39,336 nt of DNA from Gammaproteobacteria bacterium (lineage in GTDB: Bacteria; Pseudomonadota; Gammaproteobacteria; DSM-16500), in NCBI GenBank assembly GCA_014132595.1, contig BMAG01000032.1:1-39336 (forward strand), given 5' to 3'. The notes under the pieces are model-generated. The model saw only the letters and a list, made by a program, of their open reading frames with translations, did no database searches and was not told the origin of the DNA. Made by a program: the position numbers and the translations under genes. Position 1 is the stretch's first letter. Each line of letters starts with the position of its first letter. This document shows, piece after piece, positions 16,702 through 24,749 of this stretch.

Positions 16702-17678
16702 GCAAACTCCATGACAAAGCGCACCGCATTTAAGATTTGTTTTTCACTTGGTAAATAAAATTTTTCCAATCTCGGATAAGGCACGGTCGTATCATATCCC
16801 GTCACACGCTGCACCGGTGCCTTCAAAAACAAAAGACCTTGTTCTGCAATTTGCGCTGAAATATCAGCGCCAATCCCGCCCGTACGAGCTGCTTCATGAA
16901 TAATTACACAGCGGCCTGTTTTTTCAACGGACTTTAAGATGGTATTCATGTCCAAAGGCTTCAAGGTCGCAACATCAATCACTTCTGCCTGAATGCCTTG
17001 TTTTTCTAATTGTTCAGCAACCGCCATTGTTTCTTTAACCATCGCACCCCAAGTCACCAAGCTTACATCTGTTCCTTCACGTAAGGTAAAACAAACGTCT
17101 AAAGGCAAAGCCTGGCCCTCATCCGGCACCGCTTGTTTTGCAAAGCGATACAATCGAGAAGGTTCTAAAAAAATAACAGGATCCGGATTTCGAATAGAAG
17201 CCAACAGCAAACCATAGGCACGCAGAGGGGATGATGGAACAACCAATCGCAATCCTGGAATATGCGCAAAGATCGCCTCAGTGCTTTCTGAGTGATGTTC
17301 CGGTGCATGAATACCACAGCCATAAGGTGTACGAAATACAAGAGGACAATGCAAACGGCCAAGCGTGCGATGACGTAACCGCGCAGCATGATTAATAATC
17401 TGATTTAATGCCGGATAAATAAACCCCATAAATTGAAACTCTGCAACCGGCTTTAATCCCTGCAATGCCATACCAATTGAAATACCGCCAATCATGGATT
17501 CAGCAAGCGGGGTATCACGCACCCGATCAGCTCCAAATTTTTCAAGCAATCCGACTGTTGCACGAAACACACCGCCATTTTTAGCAATGTCTTCACCTAA
17601 AACAATAACACTCTTATCCTTTTGCATTTCATAGGTCAACGCTTGATTAATCGCTTCAACGAGTGTGATTTCACTCAT
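16698..17678 (-). CDS. pdhB: 2-oxoacid dehydrogenase E1 beta subunit
   Basis: A 326-residue E1beta that completes the thiamine-diphosphate active site of the E1 alpha2-beta2 heterotetramer. Diagnostic segments are LGEDIAKNGGVFRAT near the N-terminus, RVRDTPLAESMIGGISIGMA, and HAPEHHSESTEAIFAHIPGL, which is typical of E1beta and transketolase-like subunits. The start is the ATG at 17678, with AGGAG 5 bases upstream; a GTG two codons earlier is less well placed. It overlaps the E1alpha stop by 8 bases and the E2 start by 4, so the three are translationally coupled. Pyruvate is the likely substrate, but branched-chain 2-oxoacids are not excluded. Confidence 0.94.
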   Translation of the reverse strand: MSEITLVEAINQALTYEMQKDKSVIVLGEDIAKNGGVFRATVGLLEKFGADRVRDTPLAESMIGGISIGMALQGLKPVAEFQFMGFIYPALNQIINHAARLRHRTLGRLHCPLVFRTPYGCGIHAPEHHSESTEAIFAHIPGLRLVVPSSPLRAYGLLLASIRNPDPVIFLEPSRLYRFAKQAVPDEGQALPLDVCFTLREGTDVSLVTWGAMVKETMAVAEQLEKQGIQAEVIDVATLKPLDMNTILKSVEKTGRCVIIHEAARTGGIGADISAQIAEQGLLFLKAPVQRVTGYDTTVPYPRLEKFYLPSEKQILNAVRFVMEFA

Positions 17679-18735
17679 GATCACTCCTGACCTGCTCTCG
17701 TTGTTTCACATAAACATCCGGTAATGTTTCATATAAATGATCAAACATCGTTTCAGGTGATCGAAGAGGAATCGAGGAAAAAATATTAACCGCCTCTTCC
17801 ACTTGTGCAACACATTCTTCCTGTAGTTTTTCTTCGCTAGATGGATTCCATACATTCAGTCCTTCCAAATATTGGCGCAAACGCTGTATAGGTTCTTTCT
17901 TCCATTCCGCATCACGCATACCTGTAGGTTCATAACGGCTGGCATCATCTGCCGTCGTATGATCACTGTGCCTATAACTCAATATTTCAATCAATGTAGG
18001 AACTTGTTCTTCTCGTGCTTTTTTAAGCGCAGCCCCAACACGTTCCCTCACTGCGATAACATCATTTCCATCAACCTGTTCACCCGAAAAACCTGCTGCA
18101 ATGGCTTTTTGTGCCAATGTTTTTGCGGCCGTTTGAGCTGACCGTGATAAAGAAATTGCCCATTGATTATTATTAATAACAAATACGACAGGCAATCCCC
18201 ACACACCTGCGACATTGATCGCTTCGTAAAACTCACCTTCCGATGTTGCCCCGTCGCCGCACACCGTTAATACTGCTCGTTTTTCTTTTTTAATTTTTAA
18301 CGCTGTCGCAATACCCGCAGCCAATAATCCTTGACTGCCCACGGGAATACTAAAAGGTAAATCTTCGGAGCCAGAAGAAAAACAATTGCCTTGTTCATCA
18401 CCGCTCCAGTACAACAGGATCTCCGCCATCGTCACACCACGCTGCAACAAGACAGCCGTATCGCGATAATAAGGAACGAAGACATCCTCTTTCGCCAACG
18501 CATCTCCCATCCCAACAAATACAGCTTCCTGTCCTCGTGTTGAAGGATAAGTACCAATTTTCCCAGTACGCTGTAATGCAATTGCTTTCGTATCAAAGAC
18601 GCGATTTAAAACCATCGCACGATAAAGATGAATTAAGTGATCAGGAGTTGCAAAATCAGGAGAGTCACTCACCAATTGGCTAGCTTGATTTAACGTTTGA
18701 TAATAAGAAATTTCAAAGTGTGCAACAATTTCCAT
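17671..18735 (-). CDS. pdhA: 2-oxoacid dehydrogenase E1 alpha subunit
   Basis: A 354-residue E1alpha that decarboxylates the 2-oxoacid using thiamine diphosphate and passes the acyl group to E2 lipoyl-lysine. The ThDP/Mg signature runs from GDGATSEGEFYEA (GDG at 160-162) to NNN at 188-190. The loop YRHSDHTTADDASRYEP matches the regulatory, phosphorylatable loop region of E1alpha proteins. YPSTRGQEAVFVG near residue 63 is also diagnostic. It is the first catalytic gene of the operon and lies 28 bases after the cyclic-nucleotide-binding gene. The separate alpha and beta subunits differ from the fused AceE of E. coli. Confidence 0.94.
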   Translation of the reverse strand: MEIVAHFEISYYQTLNQASQLVSDSPDFATPDHLIHLYRAMVLNRVFDTKAIALQRTGKIGTYPSTRGQEAVFVGMGDALAKEDVFVPYYRDTAVLLQRGVTMAEILLYWSGDEQGNCFSSGSEDLPFSIPVGSQGLLAAGIATALKIKKEKRAVLTVCGDGATSEGEFYEAINVAGVWGLPVVFVINNNQWAISLSRSAQTAAKTLAQKAIAAGFSGEQVDGNDVIAVRERVGAALKKAREEQVPTLIEILSYRHSDHTTADDASRYEPTGMRDAEWKKEPIQRLRQYLEGLNVWNPSSEEKLQEECVAQVEEAVNIFSSIPLRSPETMFDHLYETLPDVYVKQREQVRSDHE

Positions 18736-18763
18736 TGATCCACATTCCTATTAATCAATAAAA

Positions 18764-19219
18764 TCAGGGTTCCGATCGAATATCAAACTGCTCGCCGCTT
18801 CTGCGCATGACTTCATTCACATGAGGATTTGCTAATGCAAAACCATGAAATTTTGCCACACTCAATTGTAAAAGAATCATTTCTGTTTTCGCTACAACCG
18901 TTGCAGTACGTTTACCGGATAAGGAATAAAATCCTGTTTCATTTAAACCGATAGAAGCACCCTGCTTTAAAGTCGCGACAGAATTAAATGTTAAAGCATG
19001 ATCTTTAATGGTCGCAACACGGACATCTGCTTCTCCGCTCACAATAAGAAAAACATTATCGACAAGATCGCCTTCTGTCACAATCGTTTCACCAGGAGCT
19101 ACCCGTTTTTCAACTAACAAGTTTGCCAGTTCATCAACTTCTTTATCCGATAATTTCGTAAAACAAGCCTGTTTTTTGACATAGTTTTTTTTGAGGGTTG
19201 AGTCAATTGCATCATCCAT
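18764..19219 (-). CDS. Cyclic-nucleotide-binding-domain protein heading the dehydrogenase operon
   Basis: A 151-residue, stand-alone cNMP-binding domain with no DNA-binding helix-turn-helix, so it is not a CRP-type activator. The beta-roll is seen in APGETIVTEGDLVDNVFLIVSGEADV (written here in two overlapping parts: APGETIVTEGDLVD and NVFLIVSGEADV). The phosphate-binding cassette region keeps the Arg (GKRTATVVA), but its usual Gly-Glu is replaced by GLNE, so ligand binding may be altered or lost. It is 28 bases upstream of pdhA on the same strand, which suggests a regulatory or scaffolding role for the complex. That role is inference. Confidence 0.8.
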   Translation of the reverse strand: MDDAIDSTLKKNYVKKQACFTKLSDKEVDELANLLVEKRVAPGETIVTEGDLVDNVFLIVSGEADVRVATIKDHALTFNSVATLKQGASIGLNETGFYSLSGKRTATVVAKTEMILLQLSVAKFHGFALANPHVNEVMRRSGEQFDIRSEP

Positions 19220-19252
19220 GTGTTTTGCTCTCTATGAAGGTAATATGGAACT

Positions 19253-19258
19253 AGTATA
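19253..19258 (-). promoter_or_regulatory. Probable -10 box for the cNMP-binding/dehydrogenase operon
   Basis: On the minus strand TATACT lies 34 bases before the start codon at 19219. No good -35 box is seen 16-18 bases upstream, so the promoter may need an activator. Confidence 0.35.
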
Positions 19259-19388
19259 GCCAGATCTATTCTAATGCGCACGCCTTTTAAACATGTACAT
19301 TTTTCAGTCTTACTCTTGAATCTTATGCATATATTGATCTAGTTTACAAAATATAAACGTGATCGCACCCCATTTAAATTAGACCGAA

Positions 19389-19397
19389 TGCTAAAAT
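19389..19397 (+). promoter_or_regulatory. Extended -10 promoter for the Tyr/His-rich protein
   Basis: TGCTAAAAT is an extended -10 element (TGn followed by TAAAAT) 26 bases before the ATG at 19424. It has no obvious -35 box, as often found with extended -10 promoters. Confidence 0.45.
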
Positions 19398-19423
19398 ACT
19401 AAGTATATATGGAGGGATATCTT

Positions 19424-19861
19424 ATGCTAAATAAGTTGAGCTCGCTCTGTATTATTGCAGGCTTGTTAATCTCTGGCACTAACGCGAATGCAGCCTACTA
19501 TTATTATCGTGCACAATACGTTCCTGATTATGAATTTGTGACGGTAACTTGTCGAGAGCCACATTATCGCTATGTTCCAACACATCATTACCGCTGCGGA
19601 AGTAAACATCATAAATATCATTCAACGACGTCTCACGTTAAACGCAGCCATTACAGCATTACAACCTATTATGTCTACAGTACTCCTTTTGGTGATACAT
19701 TATGGATACCTTCGCCCTGCAGTGATTGCAGTGGTGCATGGGTCAATGTGCGAGAGTATCATAGGACATTGCCTTATTATGAAACATGTAATGGCGGCTG
19801 CCAAAGCGACGTTGATTTTGATATGGACATGAGAACAGCAGACGATGTGCGTGATTGGTAA
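19424..19861 (+). CDS. Small secreted Tyr/His/Cys-rich protein
   Basis: A 145-residue precursor of no known family. The signal peptide is clear (MLNKLSSLCIIAGLLISG, cleavage after TNANA). The mature part is very rich in Tyr and His (YYYYR, HHKYH, PTHHYRC) and holds six Cys, including PCSDC and CNGGC pairs. This suggests disulfide bonding or metal binding in the periplasm or outside the cell. The start at 19424 has GGAGGG 7-8 bases upstream; the ATG five codons earlier overlaps that site. The stop codon lies one base from the convergent lysA stop. Confidence 0.75.
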   Translation: MLNKLSSLCIIAGLLISGTNANAAYYYYRAQYVPDYEFVTVTCREPHYRYVPTHHYRCGSKHHKYHSTTSHVKRSHYSITTYYVYSTPFGDTLWIPSPCSDCSGAWVNVREYHRTLPYYETCNGGCQSDVDFDMDMRTADDVRDW

Positions 19862-19862
19862 A

Positions 19863-21122
19863 TCAAAGTGCTGGCAAGAGTCGTTCTCGCGCAAATAAAT
19901 CTTGAATGGTTTCACGCGCTGAGATCAGATGAATCGTATCTTGATCCACCATGACTTCTGCAATTTTAGGTCTGGCATTATAATTCGAGCTCATGCAGGC
20001 ACCATAAGCACCTACCATACCGATAGCGATTAAATCACCTTCCTCTAAAGCCAATAAGCGATTGTTCCCAAGAAAATCTGCCGACTCACAAACAGGTCCC
20101 ACAATATCATAAAGCATTTCAGGAGCATTCGAACGCTCCATCACCGGCATTATAGGATGCCATGCTTCATAAAGTGCAGGACGTAACAACTCAGTCATAC
20201 CCGCATCCACAATCGCAAAATTTTTAGAAGACGTTTTTTTTATATATTCAACCCGCGTTAATAAAATTCCCGCATTCGCAACCAAGGCCCGTCCGGGCTC
20301 GATAATAAGCTCTAATCCTGTATTTTTTAATTTTTCACAAAACTGATGAACATAAGCTGCTATCGGAGGCGGAGTTTCATTATGATATCGAACACCCAGA
20401 CCACCACCCATATCAATGTGTTTTAATTCAATCCCTATTTTTCTTAACTCTGAAATTAAGGAAAGCACACAATCTAAAGCTTCCACAAAAGGACTTAGTT
20501 CTGTTAATTGTGAACCGATATGACAAGCAATCCCCGTCACTTTGCAATGCGGCATGGAGGTTTGTATTTTTTTATACAAAGACAAGATATCCTTCATATC
20601 AATTCCAAATTTATTATCACTGAGTCCAGTTGCAATATAAGGATGAGTACGCGCATCAATATTAGGATTAATTCGAATGGCAATATTCACTATTTTATTT
20701 TGTTGTGCAGCAAGCGTATGTAAACGCATCAATTCAGATTCAGATTCAACATTGAAACAACCCACACCCACTTCAATCGCACGTAAAATTTCGAGACTTT
20801 GCTTTGCCACACCTGAAAAAATTATTTTTTTAGCTTCCCCGCCTGCTGCAAGAACACGCTCTAATTCTCCCATCGAAACAATATCAAACCCTGCATTTTT
20901 TGAAGCAAATAAATTTAAAATAGCAAGATTAGCATTCGCTTTGACGGCATAACAAATTCGATGCGGCACTTTGCCGAAAGCATCTGAAAATGCCTGCCAA
21001 TTTTGTTCAAGCGCTTTTCGCGAATAAATATAACAGGGCGTACCCATTTGATCAGCAATCTTAAGAAGACTGACGGATTCTGCATAAAGCTGACCTTGTT
21101 TGTAGATGAAATGTGAAGACAT
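19863..21122 (-). CDS. lysA: Diaminopimelate decarboxylase
   Basis: LysA makes L-lysine from meso-diaminopimelate, the last step of lysine biosynthesis, with pyridoxal phosphate as cofactor. The 419-residue length is normal. The PLP lysine is in CYAVKANANLAIL near residue 62. HIGSQ, the Gly-rich phosphate-binding IDMGGGLGVRY, EPGRALVANAG and the catalytic Cys region GPVCESADFLG are all present in order. The Shine-Dalgarno is weak (AAAGGA about 12 bases upstream). It lies 47 bases downstream of tpx on the same strand. No dapF or other dap gene is adjacent. Confidence 0.96.
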   Translation of the reverse strand: MSSHFIYKQGQLYAESVSLLKIADQMGTPCYIYSRKALEQNWQAFSDAFGKVPHRICYAVKANANLAILNLFASKNAGFDIVSMGELERVLAAGGEAKKIIFSGVAKQSLEILRAIEVGVGCFNVESESELMRLHTLAAQQNKIVNIAIRINPNIDARTHPYIATGLSDNKFGIDMKDILSLYKKIQTSMPHCKVTGIACHIGSQLTELSPFVEALDCVLSLISELRKIGIELKHIDMGGGLGVRYHNETPPPIAAYVHQFCEKLKNTGLELIIEPGRALVANAGILLTRVEYIKKTSSKNFAIVDAGMTELLRPALYEAWHPIMPVMERSNAPEMLYDIVGPVCESADFLGNNRLLALEEGDLIAIGMVGAYGACMSSNYNARPKIAEVMVDQDTIHLISARETIQDLFARERLLPAL

Positions 21123-21169
21123 ATTTTTTTAAATTCCTTTGCCCCTCACAAAGAGAGGCCATTAAAACA

Positions 21170-21670
21170 TTATCGCAATGCAGCAAGAGCCGCTTCATAA
21201 TTAGGTTCCGTTGATATTTCAGGCACAAGCTGTGTATACGTCACTTTCCCTTTCTCATCGATAACGACAACAGCACGGGATAATAATCCGGCAAGAGGAC
21301 CTTCAGTCAAAGTGACTCCGTAAGATTTACCAAATTCAGGATGACGAAAAGTAGAAACCGGTATCACGTTTGTTAAATTTTCCGCGCCGCAGAAACGTTT
21401 TTGAGCAAAAGGTAAATCGGCGGAAATACAAAACACGGTCACATTCGGCATGTTGTTACAGGCTTCGTTAAAATGGCGCATCGCCTTAGCACAAGTACCC
21501 GTATCTACGCTTGGGAAAATACTCAGCAATATTTTTTTCCCCAAAAAATCAGAGAGCGCAATTTCAGATAAATCTGTTTTAGTCAAACTAAAATCCGGCG
21601 CCAGACTTCCTTTTTTAGGTAAATCACCTACAAGATGCTGCGCTTTGCCTTGTAATGTCACGGTCGTCAT
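21170..21670 (-). CDS. tpx: Thiol peroxidase
   Basis: A 166-residue atypical 2-Cys peroxiredoxin that reduces hydrogen and alkyl peroxides using thioredoxin. The peroxidatic Cys is in FPSVDTGTCAKAMRHFN and the resolving Cys is in CISADLPFAQKRFCGAE; both segments are nearly the same as in E. coli Tpx. The start is the ATG at 21670 (TTVTLQG), with AGGAG 10 bases upstream; reading back a further 13 codons gives a tail absent from the family. It is the upstream neighbour of lysA. Confidence 0.95.
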   Translation of the reverse strand: MTTVTLQGKAQHLVGDLPKKGSLAPDFSLTKTDLSEIALSDFLGKKILLSIFPSVDTGTCAKAMRHFNEACNNMPNVTVFCISADLPFAQKRFCGAENLTNVIPVSTFRHPEFGKSYGVTLTEGPLAGLLSRAVVVIDEKGKVTYTQLVPEISTEPNYEAALAALR

Positions 21671-21742
21671 GATTAAAAGTCTCCTATAATTAAAATGTGA
21701 TGAAATCATACTCGAAATAAAAAATAATCGCGAGTGAGCGTT

Positions 21743-21770
21743 TTGACACCGATGAATTATTTGTTATGAT
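21743..21770 (+). promoter_or_regulatory. Sigma-70-type promoter of the GGDEF gene
   Basis: TTGACA (21743-21748) and TATGAT (21765-21770) are separated by 16 bases. The predicted transcript begins near 21777, about 23 bases before the start codon. Confidence 0.6.
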
Positions 21771-21788
21771 AACCTAAAGGATATAGGC

Positions 21789-21797
21789 ATGAAGTAA
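21789..21797 (+). promoter_or_regulatory. Start-stop mini-ORF (Met-Lys-stop) just before the GGDEF gene
   Basis: AAAGGA at 21776-21781 is well placed for the ATG at 21789, which is followed by AAG and TAA. The GGDEF gene's ATG comes only two bases later and has no good ribosome binding site of its own. This suggests that translation of the cyclase depends on re-initiation. The predicted transcription start falls very near the AAAGGA, so the leader would be extremely short. Confidence 0.35.
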
Positions 21798-21799
21798 CC

Positions 21800-23005
21800 A
21801 TGAACCTATCAGCGACGTTGGCAAATGATATCAAGCAAAAAACTGAAGTTGCTTTAGTTGTAGCCACCTACAAACAGGCAAAACTAAGTTTCCTTGCATC
21901 CTGGATTTGCGCAACCGTTATCTTAATCTATCTCTATTATTTCAATTCCGCACCACTTTCTTACATATACCTTTGGTATGCTTTTTTCTTGATAGTGACC
22001 TTATCAAGAACCATATTAGTAAACATCTTCTTACAATCTGAACCTTCTTCACATGACATTGAGTTATGGAAAAACTTGTTTACCGTCGGTGCTTTTTTAA
22101 GCGGCGCGAGCTGGGGCATTACAGGAACACCGCTTCTCTTGCCTTATGCCGCCCCTCAACAAACACCCATCATGGTCATACTCGCAGGCGTGTGCGCAGG
22201 CAGTGTTCCCGCTTTTGCACCTATTCGTAACGCTGCATTGATTTTTTTAATAGCCGCCTTAGCACCGCTCATTGTTTGCTTTGCCGCCACTCAAACTTCT
22301 ATTAACTTATTCCTTATTTTTACGTTCTCTGCTTTTTTTCTTTTTTTAATTCTGCTCACCCTCAAAACGCATAAAATGATTAAAACATCCTTTCAGTTAC
22401 AATTTGAAAACGAAAGCCTGGTTATCAGTTTATCGGATGCAAAAAGCAAACTTGAACTTGCCAATAGTCAGCTTAAAAACGATGCCACCCATGATCCCTT
22501 AACACATGTGGCAAACCGCAGTTTATTTGAGTCTTATTTTGAAGACGCTATCGAAACAGCCGCCAAGGACCATACCATTCTGGCATTATTATATTTAGAC
22601 CTTGATGGGTTTAAAAACGTCAATGATACCTATGGTCATGAAGCGGGAGATCAGCTATTACTCATTGTTGTGGCGCGCCTTAAAAATATATTACGCGACA
22701 AAGATATTCTTTCGCGACTAGGCGGTGATGAATTAGCTATCCTGCTGGAAAAAATGGAAGATATTCAATCAATTGCCGATGTTGCAGAGCGTGTCCGTGA
22801 AGTGGTCGCAGAGCCCATCATGCTTCAAGAAAATGTAGTCCAGGTTCACGTCAGCATTGGCATCGCGATTTACCCAACCGACGGCAAAGAATCCAGCACT
22901 TTGCTCAGAGTGGCTGACCGCGCCATGTATTATGTTAAAGATCATGGTGGTAATAACTATCATTTTAACGTTGATTTTGAGAAACAAAACCCGCCTTCTG
23001 CTTGA
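21800..23005 (+). CDS. Membrane-bound GGDEF diguanylate cyclase
   Basis: A 401-residue protein with about six transmembrane helices over residues 30-195, then a short coiled linker and a GGDEF domain. The start of the domain is DPLTHVANRSLF; the Mg-binding Asp lies in YLDLDGFKNVNDTYGHEAGD. The active-site loop is GGDEL at 308-312, a conservative variant of GGDEF. An RxxD product-inhibition site (Arg299-Asp302) lies exactly five residues before it. It should make cyclic di-GMP from GTP at the inner membrane, with feedback control. There is no EAL domain. The membrane part may sense a ligand but does not match a sensor type I can name. Confidence 0.9.
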   Translation: MNLSATLANDIKQKTEVALVVATYKQAKLSFLASWICATVILIYLYYFNSAPLSYIYLWYAFFLIVTLSRTILVNIFLQSEPSSHDIELWKNLFTVGAFLSGASWGITGTPLLLPYAAPQQTPIMVILAGVCAGSVPAFAPIRNAALIFLIAALAPLIVCFAATQTSINLFLIFTFSAFFLFLILLTLKTHKMIKTSFQLQFENESLVISLSDAKSKLELANSQLKNDATHDPLTHVANRSLFESYFEDAIETAAKDHTILALLYLDLDGFKNVNDTYGHEAGDQLLLIVVARLKNILRDKDILSRLGGDELAILLEKMEDIQSIADVAERVREVVAEPIMLQENVVQVHVSIGIAIYPTDGKESSTLLRVADRAMYYVKDHGGNNYHFNVDFEKQNPPSA

Positions 23006-23078
23006 ATGGTTTGTTTTTATACCCTATAATTGGAAAAATTTTAAAAAAGAGCTCAATACAAAAAGGGGTTAATAAAAT

Positions 23079-24200
23079 ATGCAAAGAAATCAATTGATTA
23101 CAATACCTGAAATTCAAATGAATGGGAATATCGCCTTAACAGGACAAGTATTAGAAGCCGCCTTAAAAGACCCCCAAAACCCTCTTTCTAAAGATCTCGC
23201 AAATGATACAGAAAATGATTTCTTAGCCAAAGAAGCTCGTCATAAAGCACAAATGATTGCTAACAATCAAAGACAACTTCGCCTCAAAATTGAAAGACTG
23301 GATGAACAATTAGCCAAAAATCGCAAAACTTTGAATGAGCAATACAACAGAGCCATCGAAGCCTATTATAAGCAACTTGAACTTGGTATAAAAAATGCTG
23401 AGTTATTACTATTAACTCACACAAGCACCAGCTCTATTTATCATGCTGCCTTACAATCATTAGCTAACCTTGCAGAATTACTGACCGCAGTGCAAACAGA
23501 ACTCGTAGAACTGCATGATGAACGCGAGACATTACTCCAAAGTTATGCTGACAATCGTAGAGCAGCCGCTGAAGCCCTCTTTCAGAAAATGGATCCAAAC
23601 TTCGCTCATACAGTGGGTAATGATAAAATTAATAAATACTATATCAATCCCGATTTGGTTCCTGCAGACAAACAAGCTGAATTGAAAGAAATAAAAGATG
23701 AAGTGTTTAACAGATTAGCAAATCCAGAAACAACCCAGCAAATCATGAGTCGCCGTGATATTACGGATGCTGCTAGAATACATTATGATCTCAATGGCCA
23801 AAGTGACAGAGCCTCTTTACAAATAGAAATGGGTAAAGAATTATCGATCGTGCGCATGATCTCATTTATTTTAGTCGAAAGTAATCAAATTAAGACTGGA
23901 GTACATGTAAACAGAGTCGCAACCTCCATCGGTGGAGATATTTTTAGTTCCATATCATCCTATCAAAGAATGGCTATTGAAATGGAGAAGGCATTATATC
24001 AAAACAATGTAAATACTCTCTTCATGCTTCAACAACAAGCTTTGATGCAAACCCGAATTAGCAATATATTAGACACTGTCTCAAGCTATTCAAAACACGA
24101 TAATGCTCATAGGAATGCTATCAATATTCTTGCTGAAATTAATGATTTCAAACGAGATATGAGCGAACATACCGCCGTCATGCGTGGCTTACTGAGATAG
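23079..24200 (+). CDS. Hypothetical 373-residue helical coiled-coil protein
   Basis: No family recognised. The protein is soluble and mostly helical, with a strong coiled-coil segment at residues ~50-110 (LRLKIERLDEQLAKNRKTL) and a second helical block in the C-terminal third. No signal peptide, membrane helix or catalytic motif is seen. AAGGGG lies upstream of the ATG. It lies 73 bases after the GGDEF gene and may be transcribed with it. The composition resembles the other large helical proteins in this window, so a secreted effector is possible. Confidence 0.65.
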   Translation: MQRNQLITIPEIQMNGNIALTGQVLEAALKDPQNPLSKDLANDTENDFLAKEARHKAQMIANNQRQLRLKIERLDEQLAKNRKTLNEQYNRAIEAYYKQLELGIKNAELLLLTHTSTSSIYHAALQSLANLAELLTAVQTELVELHDERETLLQSYADNRRAAAEALFQKMDPNFAHTVGNDKINKYYINPDLVPADKQAELKEIKDEVFNRLANPETTQQIMSRRDITDAARIHYDLNGQSDRASLQIEMGKELSIVRMISFILVESNQIKTGVHVNRVATSIGGDIFSSISSYQRMAIEMEKALYQNNVNTLFMLQQQALMQTRISNILDTVSSYSKHDNAHRNAINILAEINDFKRDMSEHTAVMRGLLR

Positions 24201-24236
24201 TTTTAAAAATAAACCCGCACATTTAATTTGTACTTA

Positions 24237-24268
24237 TTAGAACCTTTCCGTAATAAGAAAGGTTCTAA
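24237..24268. terminator. 12-bp perfect stem-loop after the coiled-coil gene
   Basis: TTAGAACCTTTC (24237-24248) pairs exactly with GAAAGGTTCTAA (24257-24268) around an 8-base loop. No T-run follows, so it may be a processing or stability hairpin rather than a strong intrinsic terminator. Confidence 0.5.
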
Positions 24269-24303
24269 CTTAAGTAGGTCTGTCCTATTTTTTCCATTGA
24301 ATC

Positions 24304-24333
24304 TTGACGTCTGCGCATAAATCTTTTTATACT
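24304..24333 (+). promoter_or_regulatory. Promoter of the bufferin operon
   Basis: TTGACG (24304-24309) and TATACT (24328-24333) with an 18-base spacer form a good sigma-70 promoter. The leader would be about 77 bases. No clear binding site for a known metal regulator was recognised in or next to it. Confidence 0.6.
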
Positions 24334-24416
24334 GGTGCGTGTTGTTGCAAAAAACATCACGCATGACCTCACTATTGAGCCACTTCTTTATTTGAATTGT
24401 TATGAAAGGGAGCTTT

Positions 24417-24683
24417 ATGACCAAGAAAACCAAATTAGCGGGTGCTGTATTAGCTATCACCGCTGCTAGCGTATTTGCTTTAACACCTGTTGCATCCGTT
24501 GCTATGGGCAAACATAAAGTAGATTGCTATGGCGTTAACAGCTGCAAAGGCAAAGGTAAATGTAAAACACCTGACAATGCTTGCAAAGGCAAAAATGCAT
24601 GCAAAGGCAAAGGTGTTATGCCAATGTCTAAAAAAATGTGTGACAAGAAAGGTGGAACTGTTCAAACAGAAGACCACAAGTAA
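24417..24683 (+). CDS. bufA: BufA-type bufferin precursor (Cys-rich, exported)
   Basis: An 88-residue precursor of the bufferin family, ribosomally made peptides whose cysteines are modified by a DUF692 oxidase so that they bind copper or related metals in the periplasm. The signal peptide covers about residues 1-30 (KLAGAVLAITAASVFAL, then VASVA). The mature part has six Cys in the pattern CYGVNSCKGKGKCK, NACKGKNACKGKG and a final MCDKKGG. The start at 24417 follows AAGGGAG; the ATG five codons earlier overlaps that site. A strong terminator separates it from the modification genes, which should make the precursor more abundant. The function is known from family work; the metal here is inferred. 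Confidence 0.88.
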   Translation: MTKKTKLAGAVLAITAASVFALTPVASVAMGKHKVDCYGVNSCKGKGKCKTPDNACKGKNACKGKGVMPMSKKMCDKKGGTVQTEDHK

Positions 24684-24691
24684 AATCAGAG

Positions 24692-24724
24692 CCGGACATT
24701 CGTTAGCAATGTCCGGTTTTTTTT
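24692..24724 (+). terminator. Strong intrinsic terminator inside the bufferin operon
   Basis: CCGGACATT (24692-24700) pairs exactly with AATGTCCGG (24708-24716) around CGTTAGC, followed directly by eight T. It lies 8 bases after the bufA stop and 26 bases before bufB. Partial read-through would give far more precursor than enzyme mRNA. Confidence 0.9.
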
Positions 24725-24749
24725 AACCTTTTCAAAATTCATTATTCCT

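Noticed and set aside
22857-23072. 71-codon frame at the end of the GGDEF gene
   Set aside because: It is an out-of-frame overlap with the conserved end of the GGDEF domain and has no ribosome binding site.
24480-24726. Other-frame and antisense open frames across the bufferin precursor
   Set aside because: The repeated CKGKG-coding DNA produces long shadow frames; only the forward frame with signal peptide and Shine-Dalgarno is supported.
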